DNA of 64,000 nucleotides from Variovorax paradoxus (lineage in GTDB: Bacteria > Pseudomonadota > Gammaproteobacteria > Burkholderiales > Burkholderiaceae_C), in the NCBI RefSeq assembly GCF_030815855.1, contig NZ_JAUSXG010000001.1, forward strand, positions 1,798,001-1,862,000. Reading direction: 5' to 3'. The first letter of the stretch is position 1; every line of letters begins with the position of its first letter. A model generated the notes under the pieces. That model was not told the DNA's origin. It saw only the letters and a list, made by a program, of their open reading frames with translations, and did not search any database. This document shows, piece after piece, positions 41,005-51,551 of this stretch. The position numbers and the translations under genes were made by a program.

Positions 41005-42381
41005 ATGTTCAACCTGAACGATGGCCGGTGGGGTCGTGGCGATGAGCCCGCATCCAACGGCGACCGCCCGACCGGCAACCGACCTCCCGACGCAGACCCA
41101 CCGGGTGCGCCGACGCCACCGCCTTCGGGCAATGGCGGAAACGGCAACAACAACGGCAACCGTCCTCGCGGGCAGGGCCCGAACCAGGGGCCACCGGATC
41201 TCGACGAACTCTGGCGCGACCTCAATCGCAAGCTTGGCGGCTTTTTCGGCGGCAAGGGCGGCGGCAATCGCCCGAGCGGCAACGATGGCGGCGGTGGCGG
41301 CAACGGCTACAGGCCCGATATGAAGAATGCAGGCTTTGGTCTCGGACTGGTGGCCATCGTGGCTGTTCTCATCTGGCTGGGCACCGGCTTCTTCATCGTG
41401 AACGAAGGCCAGCAGGCCGTGGTGACCCAGTTCGGCCGCTACAAGGCAACCGTGAACGCCGGTTTCAACTGGCGGTTGCCGTATCCCATCCAGCGCCACG
41501 AAGTGGTGGTGACTTCGCAGATCCGCTCCACGGACGTGGGGCGCGATGCCATCGTGCGGTCCACCGGGCTGCGCGAATCGGCCATGCTGACCGAAGACGA
41601 GAACATCGTCGAGATCAAGTTTGCCGTGCAATACCGCCTGAGCGATGCGCGCGCCTACCTGTACGAAAGCAAGTCGCCGAGCGAAACCATCATCCAGGTG
41701 GCCGAAAGCTCGGTGCGCGAAGTGGTCGGCAAGATGAAGATGGATGCCGCGTTGGCCGAAGAGCGGGACCAGATCGCTCCCCGCGTGCGGCAGCTGATGC
41801 AGACCATTCTCGACCGCTACAAGGTCGGCGTCGAAGTCGTCAACATCAACTTGCAGCAGGGCGGTGTGCGCCCGCCCGAGCAGGTGCAGTCGGCGTTCGA
41901 CGATGTGCTCAAGGCCGGCCAGGAGCGCGAGCGCGCCAAGAACGAAGCCCAGGCCTACGCCAACGACGTGGTGCCGCGTGCAACGGGTACCGCCTCGCGC
42001 CTCAAGGAAGAATCCGAAGCCTACAAGGCGCGCATCGTTGCGCAGGCACAAGGCGATGCCGGCCGCTTCGGCGCCGTGCTGGCCGAATACCAGAAGGCGC
42101 CGCAGGTCACGCGCGACCGCATGTACACCGACGCCATGCAGCAGATCTATGCCAGCACCACCAAGGTGCTGGTCGATACCAAGCAAGGCTCCAACCTGCT
42201 GTACCTGCCGCTCGACAAGCTCATGCAGATGAGCGGCAACAACGCGGCAACGCCGGTCGATGCCGCCAGCCCCAGCGTGGCCGGCACCGCGCCAGCCCAA
42301 TCCTCGGTGATCCCGGTGGCTCCGCCCGCAGGCGACAACCGCGCCCGCGACGGCCGTTCGCGCGACCGCGACGTGCGTTGA
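41005..42381 (+). CDS. hflK: HflK, SPFH-family regulator of FtsH protease
   Basis: With HflC forms a membrane assembly around FtsH. 458 residues from ATG 41005 (MFNLNDGRWGRG), ten bases after a GAGG site. An in-frame ATG at 40969 would add 12 residues but has a weaker site. The N-terminal 100 residues are Gly/Asn/Pro-rich and probably flexible (GPPDLDELWRDLNRKLGG is conserved). A membrane segment follows (GLGLVAIVAVLIWLGTGFF), then the SPFH domain (EGQQAVVTQFGRY) and a helical region. The stop lies 16 bases before hflC. Confidence 0.95.
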   Translation: MFNLNDGRWGRGDEPASNGDRPTGNRPPDADPPGAPTPPPSGNGGNGNNNGNRPRGQGPNQGPPDLDELWRDLNRKLGGFFGGKGGGNRPSGNDGGGGGNGYRPDMKNAGFGLGLVAIVAVLIWLGTGFFIVNEGQQAVVTQFGRYKATVNAGFNWRLPYPIQRHEVVVTSQIRSTDVGRDAIVRSTGLRESAMLTEDENIVEIKFAVQYRLSDARAYLYESKSPSETIIQVAESSVREVVGKMKMDAALAEERDQIAPRVRQLMQTILDRYKVGVEVVNINLQQGGVRPPEQVQSAFDDVLKAGQERERAKNEAQAYANDVVPRATGTASRLKEESEAYKARIVAQAQGDAGRFGAVLAEYQKAPQVTRDRMYTDAMQQIYASTTKVLVDTKQGSNLLYLPLDKLMQMSGNNAATPVDAASPSVAGTAPAQSSVIPVAPPAGDNRARDGRSRDRDVR

Positions 42382-42397
42382 AAAGGCCAAGAAGAAC

Positions 42398-43300
42398 ATG
42401 AACAGAATCGGATTCATCGCCTCGTCGATCCTCGTGCTGCTGGTGCTGCTGAGCTCGACCCTTTTCGTCGTCGACCAGCGCCAGTTCGGCGTGGTGTACG
42501 CCCTGGGCCAGATCAAGCAGGTCATTACCGAGCCGGGCTTGCACTTCAAGCTGCCGCCCCCGCTGCAGAACGTGTCGTACATCGACAAGCGGCTGCTCAC
42601 GCTCTCCAGTCTCGACACCGAACCCATGCTCACGGCCGAGAAGCAGCGCGTGGTGATCGACTGGTATGTGCGCTGGCGCATCACCGATCCGCAGGCATAC
42701 ATCCGCAACGTCGGTCTCGACGAGAGCGCGGGCGCCACGCAGCTCAACCGCGTGGTTCGCAATGCCTTCCAGGAAAACATCAACAAGCGCACCGTGCGCG
42801 ACCTGATCTCGGTGCGCCGCGAAGCCCTCATGGCCGACGTGCAGCGCGAAGTGCTGTCGGTGGTGAAGGGCGCCAAGCCCTGGGGCGTGGACGTGGTCGA
42901 CGTGCGCATCACGCGTGTCGACTATGTCGAGGCCATCACCGAATCGGTCTACCGCCGCATGGAGGCCGAGCGCAAGCGCGTTGCCAACGAACTGCGTTCG
43001 ACCGGCTATGCCGAAGGCGAAAAAATCCGCGCCGATGCCGACCGCCAGCGCGAAGTGATCGTGGCCAACGCCTACCGCGACGCGCAGAAGATCAAGGGCG
43101 AGGGCGATGCCCAGGCCGCCTCGGCCTACAGCGAGGCCTTCGGCCGCGACCCGCAGTTCGCGCAGTTCTACCGCAGCCTCGAAGCCTACAAGCAGAGCTT
43201 CAACAAGAAGAGCGACGTGATGGTGCTCGACCCGTCGTCGGACTTCTTCCGCGCCATGCAGAGCGCGGGCACGCCCGCAGGCAACGCGCCACGCCGCTGA
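42398..43300 (+). CDS. hflC: HflC, SPFH-family regulator of FtsH protease
   Basis: Partner of HflK, 300 residues. The N-terminal membrane anchor (IGFIASSILVLLVLLSSTLFVV) is followed by the SPFH domain beginning VDQRQFGVVYALGQIKQVI. GLHFKLPPPLQNVSYIDKR and VIDWYVRWRITDPQAYI are family blocks. Helices carrying SVYRRMEAERKRVANELRS and the C-terminal YSEAFGRDPQFAQFYRSLEAY complete the protein. It is on the periplasmic face like HflK. The next gene, a DUF2065 protein, starts 20 bases on, as usual in this group. Confidence 0.96.
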   Translation: MNRIGFIASSILVLLVLLSSTLFVVDQRQFGVVYALGQIKQVITEPGLHFKLPPPLQNVSYIDKRLLTLSSLDTEPMLTAEKQRVVIDWYVRWRITDPQAYIRNVGLDESAGATQLNRVVRNAFQENINKRTVRDLISVRREALMADVQREVLSVVKGAKPWGVDVVDVRITRVDYVEAITESVYRRMEAERKRVANELRSTGYAEGEKIRADADRQREVIVANAYRDAQKIKGEGDAQAASAYSEAFGRDPQFAQFYRSLEAYKQSFNKKSDVMVLDPSSDFFRAMQSAGTPAGNAPRR

Positions 43301-43320
43301 TCCGACGGCCGGGTTCCGTC

Positions 43321-43509
43321 GTGAGCGCTGAAATCTTCTGGAGCGCGCTGGCGCTGGTCCTGGTGATCGAAGGCATCCTGCCTTTCGTATCGCCGGGCGG
43401 GTGGCGGCGCGGCTTCGGCCAGCTCATGCAGTTGCGTGACGGCCAGCTGCGTTTCTTCGGACTTTGCAGCATCTTGCTGGGTTTGCTCCTCCTTTGGGTT
43501 TTCGGATAG
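43321..43509 (+). CDS. DUF2065-family small membrane protein
   Basis: 62 residues from GTG 43321, with two predicted membrane helices: FWSALALVLVIEGILPFV and LRFFGLCSILLGLLLLWVF. The linker GGWRRGFGQLMQLRDGQ is typical of DUF2065 (YjeT). Function is unknown. Its fixed position after hflC in proteobacteria suggests a link to the HflKC-FtsH system, which is inference. There is no strong ribosome site. Confidence 0.9.
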   Translation: MSAEIFWSALALVLVIEGILPFVSPGGWRRGFGQLMQLRDGQLRFFGLCSILLGLLLLWVFG

Positions 43510-43553
43510 CGCGGTCCCGGTAGAATCCCGGTTTAACCACGCCCCCGATCCCC

Positions 43554-44714
43554 ATGTCCGCCTGGGTCCTCCCGGATCACATTGCCGATGTGCTGCCTTC
43601 CGAGGCGCGCCACATCGAAGAACTTCGACGCCAGCTGCTCGATACCGCCCGTGGCTATGGCTACGAGCTGGTGATGCCGCCGCTGCTCGAGCACCTCGAG
43701 TCGTTGCTGTCTGGCACCGGCGAGGCGCTCGACCTCCAAACCTTCAAGCTCGTCGACCAGCTCTCCGGCCGCAGCATGGGCCTGCGAGCCGACACCACTC
43801 CCCAGGTGGCGCGCATCGACGCCCACCTGCTGAACCGCGAAGGCGTGGCGCGCCTGTGCTACTGCGGACCGGTGCTGCATACCCGCCCCGACCGGCCGCA
43901 CGCCACGCGCGAGCCGCTGCAGTTCGGCGCCGAAATCTACGGCCATGCCGGGCTCGAAGCCGACACCGAAATCCTGCTGCTGGCACTCGACTGCCTTCAC
44001 GCGGCGGGAATCGGCGAAGGCCTGATCGTCGACCTGGCGGACGCACGCATCGTGCGGGCGCTGTTTGCCGGCGTGCCGGTCGATGCGGCTGTGCTGGCGC
44101 GCGTGCATGCGGCGCTGGTGGCCAAGGACGCGAGCGAACTGCATGCGCTCACGCGCAATTTCCCGGCGGCGTCGCGCGACGGCCTGCGCGCGCTGGTGCA
44201 GCTGTATGGCGATGCGTCGGTGCTCGACGAGGCCGCCAAGGCGCTCAAGGGCACGCCCGCTGTGAGCGCGGCGCTGGCCGGGTTGAAGCAGCTGGCTGCC
44301 AGCCTTCAGGGCGATTCGGCGCGGCAGATCAGCTTCGACCTGGCCGATCTGCGCGGTTATGCCTACTACAGCGGCATGCGCTTCGGCATCTACGTGCCGG
44401 GCGCGGCCGATGCCCTGGTGCGCGGCGGCCGCTACGACGAAGTCGGCGCCGTGTTCGGCCGCAACCGGCCGGCGGTCGGCTTCAGTCTCGACGTGCGCGA
44501 GTTGGTCGGCGTGCTGCCGGCCCGGCCGCTGCGCGCCGCCATCCGCGCGCCCTGGAGCGATGCGGCCGGCCTGCGCCAGGCCATTGCCGGGCTGCGCAAG
44601 GCCGGCGAGACCGTGGTCTGCGTGTTGCCGGGCCACGGCAGCGAAATCGATGAATTCCATTGCGACCGCGAGCTCGTCGAGCAAGCAGGGCAGTGGCAAG
44701 TCCGAGCCATCTGA
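43554..44714 (+). CDS. hisZ: ATP phosphoribosyltransferase regulatory subunit HisZ
   Basis: A histidyl-tRNA synthetase paralogue needed by the short form of HisG for the first step of histidine synthesis. 386 residues. The class II core is recognisable ([20 protein letters not shown], then [18 protein letters not shown]) with GRSMGL. The anticodon-binding domain of hisS is missing, and the active-site loops are degenerate. hisG is not in the window, as is common, since hisZ sits between hflC and purA in Burkholderiales. Start is ATG 43554. Confidence 0.94.
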   Translation: MSAWVLPDHIADVLPSEARHIEELRRQLLDTARGYGYELVMPPLLEHLESLLSGTGEALDLQTFKLVDQLSGRSMGLRADTTPQVARIDAHLLNREGVARLCYCGPVLHTRPDRPHATREPLQFGAEIYGHAGLEADTEILLLALDCLHAAGIGEGLIVDLADARIVRALFAGVPVDAAVLARVHAALVAKDASELHALTRNFPAASRDGLRALVQLYGDASVLDEAAKALKGTPAVSAALAGLKQLAASLQGDSARQISFDLADLRGYAYYSGMRFGIYVPGAADALVRGGRYDEVGAVFGRNRPAVGFSLDVRELVGVLPARPLRAAIRAPWSDAAGLRQAIAGLRKAGETVVCVLPGHGSEIDEFHCDRELVEQAGQWQVRAI

Positions 44715-44722
44715 ATTTTTGA

Positions 44723-46069
<1,347 letters not shown>

Positions 46070-46087
46070 ACAGGAACGAACCAGACC

Positions 46088-46612
46088 ATGTTGACCGAAG
46101 ACGGCAAGCATCTCTACGTCAGCTACGACGAGTACCACAACCTGATCGAGAAGCTCGCGATCAAGGTGCACCAGTCGGGCTGGCAGTTCGACACCATTCT
46201 TTGCCTGGCGCGCGGCGGCATGCGCCCCGGCGACGTACTCTCGCGCATCTTCGACAAGCCGCTGGCGATCATGTCGACCAGTTCGTACCGCGCCGACGCC
46301 GGCACGATCCAGGGGCATCTGGACATCGCCCGCTTCATCACCACGCCCAAGGGCGAGATCGCCGGGCGGGTGCTGCTGGTGGACGACCTGGCCGACTCGG
46401 GCCACACGCTGCACGCGGTCATGGACATGCTGCGCAACAACTACAAGCCGATCACCGAGCTGCGCAGCGCGGTGCTCTGGACCAAGGCGCTGTCGACCTT
46501 CACGCCCGACTACTCGGTCGAGTACCTCGCAACCAATCCGTGGATTCACCAGCCGTTCGAGGGCTACGACTCGCTCGGGCCTGAAAAGCTGCTCGAGAAG
46601 TGGTCGGTCTGA
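46088..46612 (+). CDS. Purine-type phosphoribosyltransferase
   Basis: 174 residues of the type I phosphoribosyltransferase fold. The PRPP-binding loop is VLLVDDLADSGHTLHAVMD near 98-116. LCLARGGMRPGDVLS near 40-54 carries the pyrophosphate-loop region. The ending WIHQPFEGYDSLGPEKL resembles xanthine/guanine or hypoxanthine enzymes. It lies directly after purA, which fits purine salvage. The exact base cannot be told. After it, 46613-46791 holds no gene, only an unremarkable GC hairpin (46668-46688). Confidence 0.88.
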   Translation: MLTEDGKHLYVSYDEYHNLIEKLAIKVHQSGWQFDTILCLARGGMRPGDVLSRIFDKPLAIMSTSSYRADAGTIQGHLDIARFITTPKGEIAGRVLLVDDLADSGHTLHAVMDMLRNNYKPITELRSAVLWTKALSTFTPDYSVEYLATNPWIHQPFEGYDSLGPEKLLEKWSV

Positions 46613-46791
46613 GCTGATCTCGCCTGGGGCAGCGACTCATCAGTTCCCCGGGGCGCACGCGCATGTAGGCGCATGGCGCGTATGCGCCGCCATGGCTTGC
46701 AGTCCCCGCCGCAACGATGTAGAACGATAGCGTTAAGGCTTGAAGTTCACAGGCAGTTTTGGGGCAATTCGCGGCTCCAAAGGAGTCAGGC

Positions 46792-47325
46792 ATGTTGGCA
46801 GCCGAATGCGCGTGGGCCATCTTGCGCGCCGAGCACGTTCGCACCCGGGAATTGCTGGATTGCCTCCGCGAGGCGATGAAGGCAGAAGGTGAGGCGAGCG
46901 TTCGGCAACGCGCAACGTCCGCCATCGAAATCATCGAGCGGCTTCGGGCCTTCGAAGAAAACACGCATCGCCCCAAAGGCGTTGTCATGCTGAACATGCT
47001 GCGCGGCAGGTCGCGCGACGCCGACGAGCTCCTCGAACAGCTCGATGCGGAGAGCGAGTGCTGCAATGGCCTCATCTCGCAGGCGCGGCTGCTGCTCGAG
47101 CGCGCCCGATCCGGCGACACGGATGCGGCCGGGCAGGCCGGCGCCCTGTTGCGGCAGCACCGGCAGTTCATGTCGACGCATCTGGACAAGGAAGACACGC
47201 TCCTGCACTCGCAAACCGCGCTGCTGCTCACGGCCGAAGAGTGGGCGACCGTGGTCTCGTCGATCTCGAACGAGGTCGGTGCAGCGAAAAAGCGCGAGCA
47301 TCGGCGTTCAACGGTGCGCGGGTAA
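46792..47325 (+). CDS. Hemerythrin-like domain protein
   Basis: 177 residues from ATG 46792, preceded by AAAGGAG. The helical layout and the C-terminal HRQFMSTHLDKEDTLLHSQ (HxxxxxxHLxKED) match the hemerythrin HHE family, which binds a di-iron centre. N-terminal EHVRTRELLDCLREAM supplies a first candidate ligand. MLNMLRGRSRDADELLEQL gives another helix without an obvious His, so the ligand set may be incomplete. It could sense or carry oxygen or nitric oxide, or store iron. It is monocistronic by spacing. Confidence 0.75.
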   Translation: MLAAECAWAILRAEHVRTRELLDCLREAMKAEGEASVRQRATSAIEIIERLRAFEENTHRPKGVVMLNMLRGRSRDADELLEQLDAESECCNGLISQARLLLERARSGDTDAAGQAGALLRQHRQFMSTHLDKEDTLLHSQTALLLTAEEWATVVSSISNEVGAAKKREHRRSTVRG

Positions 47326-47351
47326 GCCTCGCGAGACCCCGCGACCCGTGC

Positions 47352-47804
47352 CTACGCTCCGGCTGAATCGAACATCGCGGTGTAGCGCCGCTGCATCTCT
47401 TCCGGCGTCAGCTTCTCGATGCTGTGGCCCACGTTCCAGCGGTGCCCAAAGGGGTCGCGGAACACGCCGGAGCGCTCCCCATAGAACTGGTCTTGCGGCG
47501 CCATGTCGAGTATTGCGCCGGCCGCCACGGCGCGGGCCACCACCGCATCCGCATCGTCCACATGCAGATGCAGCGTCACCGCGGTGCCGCCCAGCGTCTT
47601 GGCGCTGCGGATGTTGTATTCGGCGAACTCGTCCGAAATCATCAGGATTGCGCCGTTGTGAAAGTCGAGTTCTGCATGCCCGATGCGGCCGCTCGGTTCG
47701 GTGAGCCGGAAGATTTCCTTGACCTCGAAGACCTTGCAATAGAAGTCGATGGCCGCGCCGGCGTTGTCGACGCAGAGGTACGGGAACAGTTCATGGATGG
47801 CCAT
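47352..47804 (-). CDS. VOC-family (PhnB/glyoxalase-like) protein
   Basis: 150 residues from ATG 47804; the frame opens further, but the conserved N-terminus is MAIHELFPYLCVDNAGAAID. Vicinal-oxygen-chelate features are visible: FYCKVFEVKEIFRL, IGHAELDFHNGAILMISDEF and FGERSGVFRDPFGHRW-type ending (FYGERSGVFRDPFGHRWN). The family ranges from isomerases to resistance proteins, so function is open. It sits just downstream of an AraC-type regulator on the same strand, 62 bases apart, which hints at coexpression. Confidence 0.9.
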   Translation of the reverse strand: MAIHELFPYLCVDNAGAAIDFYCKVFEVKEIFRLTEPSGRIGHAELDFHNGAILMISDEFAEYNIRSAKTLGGTAVTLHLHVDDADAVVARAVAAGAILDMAPQDQFYGERSGVFRDPFGHRWNVGHSIEKLTPEEMQRRYTAMFDSAGA

Positions 47805-47866
47805 GGTGGTTGCCTTTCGCGACGGGAACGCGGTTGTCGTGGCGCCGATTCTGGGCCACCACGCCG

Positions 47867-48733
47867 CTAGCGTCTTGAACGAATTTGACCTTTTGTTGTG
47901 CCCGCCGGAACATGCCGCGGCGACGCGGCCCCCGTCCGCCGCCACGCCTGCGGCGACATGCCCGCGAGCGCGGAGAACTCGCGGCTCAGGTGTGCCTGGT
48001 CGCTGTAGCCGGCGGTGAGTGAAATCTCCGACCAGCTTTGCGCGGGGTCGCCGGCCAGCGTCAGCGCACGATTGAAACGCATCACGCGTGCGTACTCCTT
48101 GGGGCTGAGGCCGATGGCGCCGCGAAAGAGCGCGATGAAGCGGCGGTGGCTGTAGCCGCTGCGAGTTACCAGTCCCTCAATCGAAGGATTTTCATGGGTC
48201 AGCGGTCCGAGAGTTGCGGCGATGGCCGGATGCAGGCCGCGCAGGCCGGCGCCGAACGAGTCGATGACACGCTGCGCGAACAAGGCTTCGAAGACTGCCA
48301 GCTGCCTGTCGAGGTCGCCCGCGGCATGAACCTGCTCGAGCGCGGCATCGGTCTGCCGCGCGCCCCACAACGCATCGAGCGGCGTGTGCTGGCTGGCCAA
48401 TGCGTCTTCCGGCGCACCGAGCAAGGCTCGGGCTGCGCCGGGCTGAAGCAGCGCGCCGACGGAGCGCGTGGCCACCGACGCGTCGCGCATGTACGAGGCG
48501 GCGCGCGTGCCGCCGACGATCGCGTAACCGCAGGTCTGGCCGCGCGTGTCGTCGGCGCTACCGAATAGCTTCAGCGGCGGACCCGACAGGCGGAACACCA
48601 CGTGCATGCCGCCCGTAGGCAGCACGTGTTCGCGCGCGCCCGGCCGTTCGGTCGGTACGCCTTCGGGCGCCGAGGCCCACAGCAGCTTCACGAAGGGCTG
48701 CAGATGGGGAGAAGAGGGCCGCGTCAGCTGCAT
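47867..48733 (-). CDS. AraC-family transcriptional regulator
   Basis: 288 residues from ATG 48733 (MQLTRPSSPHLQPFVKLLW); the longer open frame to 49084 overlaps another gene and is unconserved. The N-terminal domain resembles the DUF6597-type sensor of AraC proteins (HVLPTGGMHVVFRLSG). The C-terminal double HTH is at about 195-285: THENPSIEGLVTRSGYSHRR and SLTAGYSDQAHLSREFSALA, with MSPQAWRRTG at the end. It lies upstream of the VOC gene and probably controls it, itself or both. Confidence 0.9.
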   Translation of the reverse strand: MQLTRPSSPHLQPFVKLLWASAPEGVPTERPGAREHVLPTGGMHVVFRLSGPPLKLFGSADDTRGQTCGYAIVGGTRAASYMRDASVATRSVGALLQPGAARALLGAPEDALASQHTPLDALWGARQTDAALEQVHAAGDLDRQLAVFEALFAQRVIDSFGAGLRGLHPAIAATLGPLTHENPSIEGLVTRSGYSHRRFIALFRGAIGLSPKEYARVMRFNRALTLAGDPAQSWSEISLTAGYSDQAHLSREFSALAGMSPQAWRRTGAASPRHVPAGTTKGQIRSRR

Positions 48734-48767
48734 CAGCGCATTGTGAGGCGGAAGCCGCGGCAAAGGC

Positions 48768-49175
48768 TCAGTCCCACCAGACGGCGAGCACGTGTGTGTC
48801 ACGGCCTTTCCGGATGTCCGATGGAATGTCGCTGTCTGCGGTCTTCCAGATCTCGTCGGGTTCGAGCGGCGCGAGTGCTTCGGCCAGCTCGTCCTCCGAC
48901 AGGGAGCCGACCACGAAAACAGTGTCGGCGAAAGGCCAGCAATCCTCGCCCGGATCGAGCTCCGCAATCTGCGCGTAAACGGTCGTGACGTCTGGCCGCC
49001 GGGCGATGCGCGCGAAGATATCGCGAAACGCACCCATGCCCGGATGTTCGATGAGATTGCAGCCGATGGAGCCCAGGTCGTCATTCCCGTCGAAGAACTC
49101 TTCGATGGAAACGATCTGCGGCTCCGGCTTCGGTGCGAGCCGTTCGATCAGACGGTTTCGTTTGGAGGTGTCCAC
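48768..49175 (-). CDS. Conserved-looking protein of unknown function
   Basis: 135 residues that I do not recognise. It is acidic and soluble, with no signal peptide or membrane segment. The end is WKTADSDIPSDIRKGRD then VLAVWWD. A central stretch (AQIAELDPGEDCWPFADTVFVV) alternates strand-like hydrophobics. The size and acidity recall small immunity-type or regulatory proteins, but there is no toxin gene beside it, so I assign no function. It ends 34 bases before the AraC gene starts and could be cotranscribed with it. Confidence 0.65.
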   Translation of the reverse strand: MDTSKRNRLIERLAPKPEPQIVSIEEFFDGNDDLGSIGCNLIEHPGMGAFRDIFARIARRPDVTTVYAQIAELDPGEDCWPFADTVFVVGSLSEDELAEALAPLEPDEIWKTADSDIPSDIRKGRDTHVLAVWWD

Positions 49176-49304
49176 GTTGTAATCCTGTATTGAAGGTTTT
49201 GAGCGCCAGCAGCGGTAGCCTGGAAGACTTTCTCACAACCAGGCGGCAGGGGCGTGACCGGTCGAGGGGTCGACCGAACGCACGGCCGCGCTAGCATCGG
49301 GGCC

Positions 49305-50498
49305 ATGAGCAAGCCCTCCACGACCCTGATTCACCACCCGTACACCCCGCCTGCCAACTTCGCCGCACCGCAGCCGGGCATCTACAAGGCCTCGACCGTG
49401 TTTTTCACCGACGTGGCCGCCATGCGCGCACGCGACTGGAAGACCAAGGCGGGCTATACCTACGGCCTGCACGGCACGCCGACCACGTTCACGCTCGAAG
49501 AACGCCTGGCCACGCTCGAGGGCGGCACCGAGTGCCTGCTGGTGCCGAGCGGGCTCGCCGCGATTTCCCTGGTCGCTTTCGCTTTCCTGAAGAGCGGCGA
49601 CGAGGTGCTGATTCCGGACAACGCCTATGGCCCCAACAAGGCGCTCGCCACCGGCGAACTGGCCAACTTCGGCATCACGCACCGCATGTACGACGCGATG
49701 AATCCGGCCGACCTGGCCGCCAAGCTCTCGGATCGCACGCGGCTCGTGTGGGTCGAGGCGGCGGGCTCGGTGACGATGGAGTTCCCCGATCTGCCGGCGC
49801 TGGTGGACCTCTGCCGCACCCGCGGCGTGGTCACGGCGCTCGACAACACCTGGGGCGCGGGCCTGGCGTTCGCGCCCTTCGATTTCAACGGCAGCGGGCA
49901 GGGCGTGGACATCTCGGTGCATGCGCTCACCAAGTATCCGAGCGGTGGCGGCGACGTGCTGATGGGCAGCGTCACCACGCGCGACGAGCGGCTGCACCGC
50001 GCGCTGAAGCTCACCCACATGCGCATGGGCTTCGGTGTGGGCGTGGGCGACGTGGAAACCCTGCTGCGCTCGCTGCCCAGCATCGGCTTGCGCTATGCCG
50101 CCCACGACCGCACGGCGCGCGAGCTGGCGCGATGGCTCGCCGGCCGGGAGGAGGTAGCCCAGGTGCTCCACCCGGCGCTTGAAGAATCCCCCGGCCATGC
50201 GAACTGGCGTGCGCTGTGCGGCGAAACCGACCTGGCCGCCGGCCTGTTCTCCATCGTTTTCGACGAGCGCTACAGCACCGAGCAGGTCGACCGCTTCTGC
50301 GACAGCCTCAACCTGTTCCGGCTCGGCTATTCGTGGGGCGGGCCGGTCAGCCTCGTGGTGCCCTACGACATCGGCCTGATGCGCGACGCGAACGTGGCGC
50401 GTTGGCCCCACAAGGGCACGCTCGTGCGCTTCTCGATCGGCCTGGAGGACGTGGAAGACCTGCGCGCCGATCTGCTGCAGGCACTGTCACGGATGTAA
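49305..50498 (+). CDS. metC: Cystathionine beta-lyase
   Basis: A PLP enzyme of the Cys/Met metabolism family that cleaves cystathionine to homocysteine, pyruvate and ammonia. 397 residues from ATG 49305; an upstream in-frame GTG at 49254 adds unconserved residues. GYTYGLHGTPTTFTLEERL and EGGTECLLVPSGLAAISL form the PLP phosphate region, DNTWGAGLAFAPFDFNG holds the PLP-binding Asp, and the Schiff-base lysine is in SVHALTKYPSGGGDVLMG. The sequence fits MetC/PatB-like enzymes better than gamma-synthases. Confidence 0.9.
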   Translation: MSKPSTTLIHHPYTPPANFAAPQPGIYKASTVFFTDVAAMRARDWKTKAGYTYGLHGTPTTFTLEERLATLEGGTECLLVPSGLAAISLVAFAFLKSGDEVLIPDNAYGPNKALATGELANFGITHRMYDAMNPADLAAKLSDRTRLVWVEAAGSVTMEFPDLPALVDLCRTRGVVTALDNTWGAGLAFAPFDFNGSGQGVDISVHALTKYPSGGGDVLMGSVTTRDERLHRALKLTHMRMGFGVGVGDVETLLRSLPSIGLRYAAHDRTARELARWLAGREEVAQVLHPALEESPGHANWRALCGETDLAAGLFSIVFDERYSTEQVDRFCDSLNLFRLGYSWGGPVSLVVPYDIGLMRDANVARWPHKGTLVRFSIGLEDVEDLRADLLQALSRM

Positions 50499-50516
50499 GG
50501 CCGCTCTAGGCAGGCC

Positions 50517-51482
50517 ATGGCAAGAAAGCAGCGCAAGAGCAAGAGCCAGTCCGTCGCGGTACACGCCGTGCGCGGGAGGGCGCCGGCGCGGCCGTCCGAT
50601 GCCGCGGTATCGCGCGTACTGAAGATCCCTGCGCAGGTGCTGGAGGCGGTGGCGCAGGGCGGTCCGCTCGAGGGCGTGCCGGACATCACGGCCACGCGGC
50701 TCCTGCTCGGCGGATTGGTGGCGCTTTTCGCGCTGATTGCACTCTCGTTGGGTGCGGCAGTCCTGCTGCAGGACGACGGGTCGAACCTGCATGGCAATGA
50801 AGCGATCGTCGCGCTGGCCATCCTCGCGCTCTTCGCGGGGCTGGGCGGCGGGCTCTGGTATCTGCTGCGCCAGTTGGCGAACGCGGGCCAGGGCTCGATC
50901 CGGATCGACGCCGAGGGCATGCGCTGGGGCGATCCCGCGCTGCCGCAGGCGGTGGCCTGGAACGAGGTGTGCCGCACGCGCAGCGGCCTGCACGACGTGC
51001 GAACCGAATTCGTCTCGAGCGACGCGATCGTCAAGCGGCTGGTCTTCCACCGTACCGTGGGCGCTTCCGAGGATGCGGAAATCAGGCTGCCGCTGGCTCT
51101 GACGATCGACACCGGGCGCGTCGTTCGCTTCCGCAACCGCGCCGTGCTCCTGCGCGCGCTGCTGCTGCGGCTCGCCACCCAGCCGCGGCCGCGGCTGCGC
51201 TTTGCGGCCGAGCTGTTCATCGACGCCGGCATCGATCCGGAGACCTGGGAGCCCATGCTGGCCCCGAGACGCTGGATGTGGTTTTCTTCCCTGGCCGCGC
51301 TGCTGCCGGCGTTGGCCGTGATCATCCTCTGGCCCGTGGGCGAGCACGTCGGCTGGATGGTCGCCGCTCTGATCCTGGCCATGGTGATGGGGGCTGGCGC
51401 CATGGGCTGGTTCATGCACCAGCGCTATCCCGGTTTGCAAGGTGTGTTCGAGTTCGAAACACCGTCCGGTTCCTCGCCTTGA
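50517..51482 (+). CDS. Multi-pass membrane protein, unknown function
   Basis: 321 residues. The basic N-terminus (RKQRKSKSQSVAVHAVRGR) precedes two predicted membrane helices near 60-84 and 95-120. A cytoplasmic domain of about 130 residues follows. Two more helices occur near 258-277 and 280-302. The soluble part (IRIDAEGMRWGDPALPQAV, then WNEVCRTRSGL) resembles a PH-like domain seen in membrane proteins, but weakly. It starts 18 bases after metC and may be cotranscribed. No catalytic motif is visible. Confidence 0.75.
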   Translation: MARKQRKSKSQSVAVHAVRGRAPARPSDAAVSRVLKIPAQVLEAVAQGGPLEGVPDITATRLLLGGLVALFALIALSLGAAVLLQDDGSNLHGNEAIVALAILALFAGLGGGLWYLLRQLANAGQGSIRIDAEGMRWGDPALPQAVAWNEVCRTRSGLHDVRTEFVSSDAIVKRLVFHRTVGASEDAEIRLPLALTIDTGRVVRFRNRAVLLRALLLRLATQPRPRLRFAAELFIDAGIDPETWEPMLAPRRWMWFSSLAALLPALAVIILWPVGEHVGWMVAALILAMVMGAGAMGWFMHQRYPGLQGVFEFETPSGSSP

Positions 51483-51551
51483 GACTGCACCGTTATCGCT
51501 TACAGTAGGCTACGCACAGTCACCGTGACTGTCTCGCCTCAAGGAGAAGCA

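Noticed and set aside
46613..46791. Possible RNA gene in the gap after the phosphoribosyltransferase
   Set aside because: Only a 7-base hairpin (46668-46688) without T-run; no tRNA cloverleaf or conserved arms.
47867..49084. 405-residue form of the AraC regulator
   Set aside because: The N-terminal 117 residues overlap another gene and are unconserved; ATG 48733 begins the recognisable domain.
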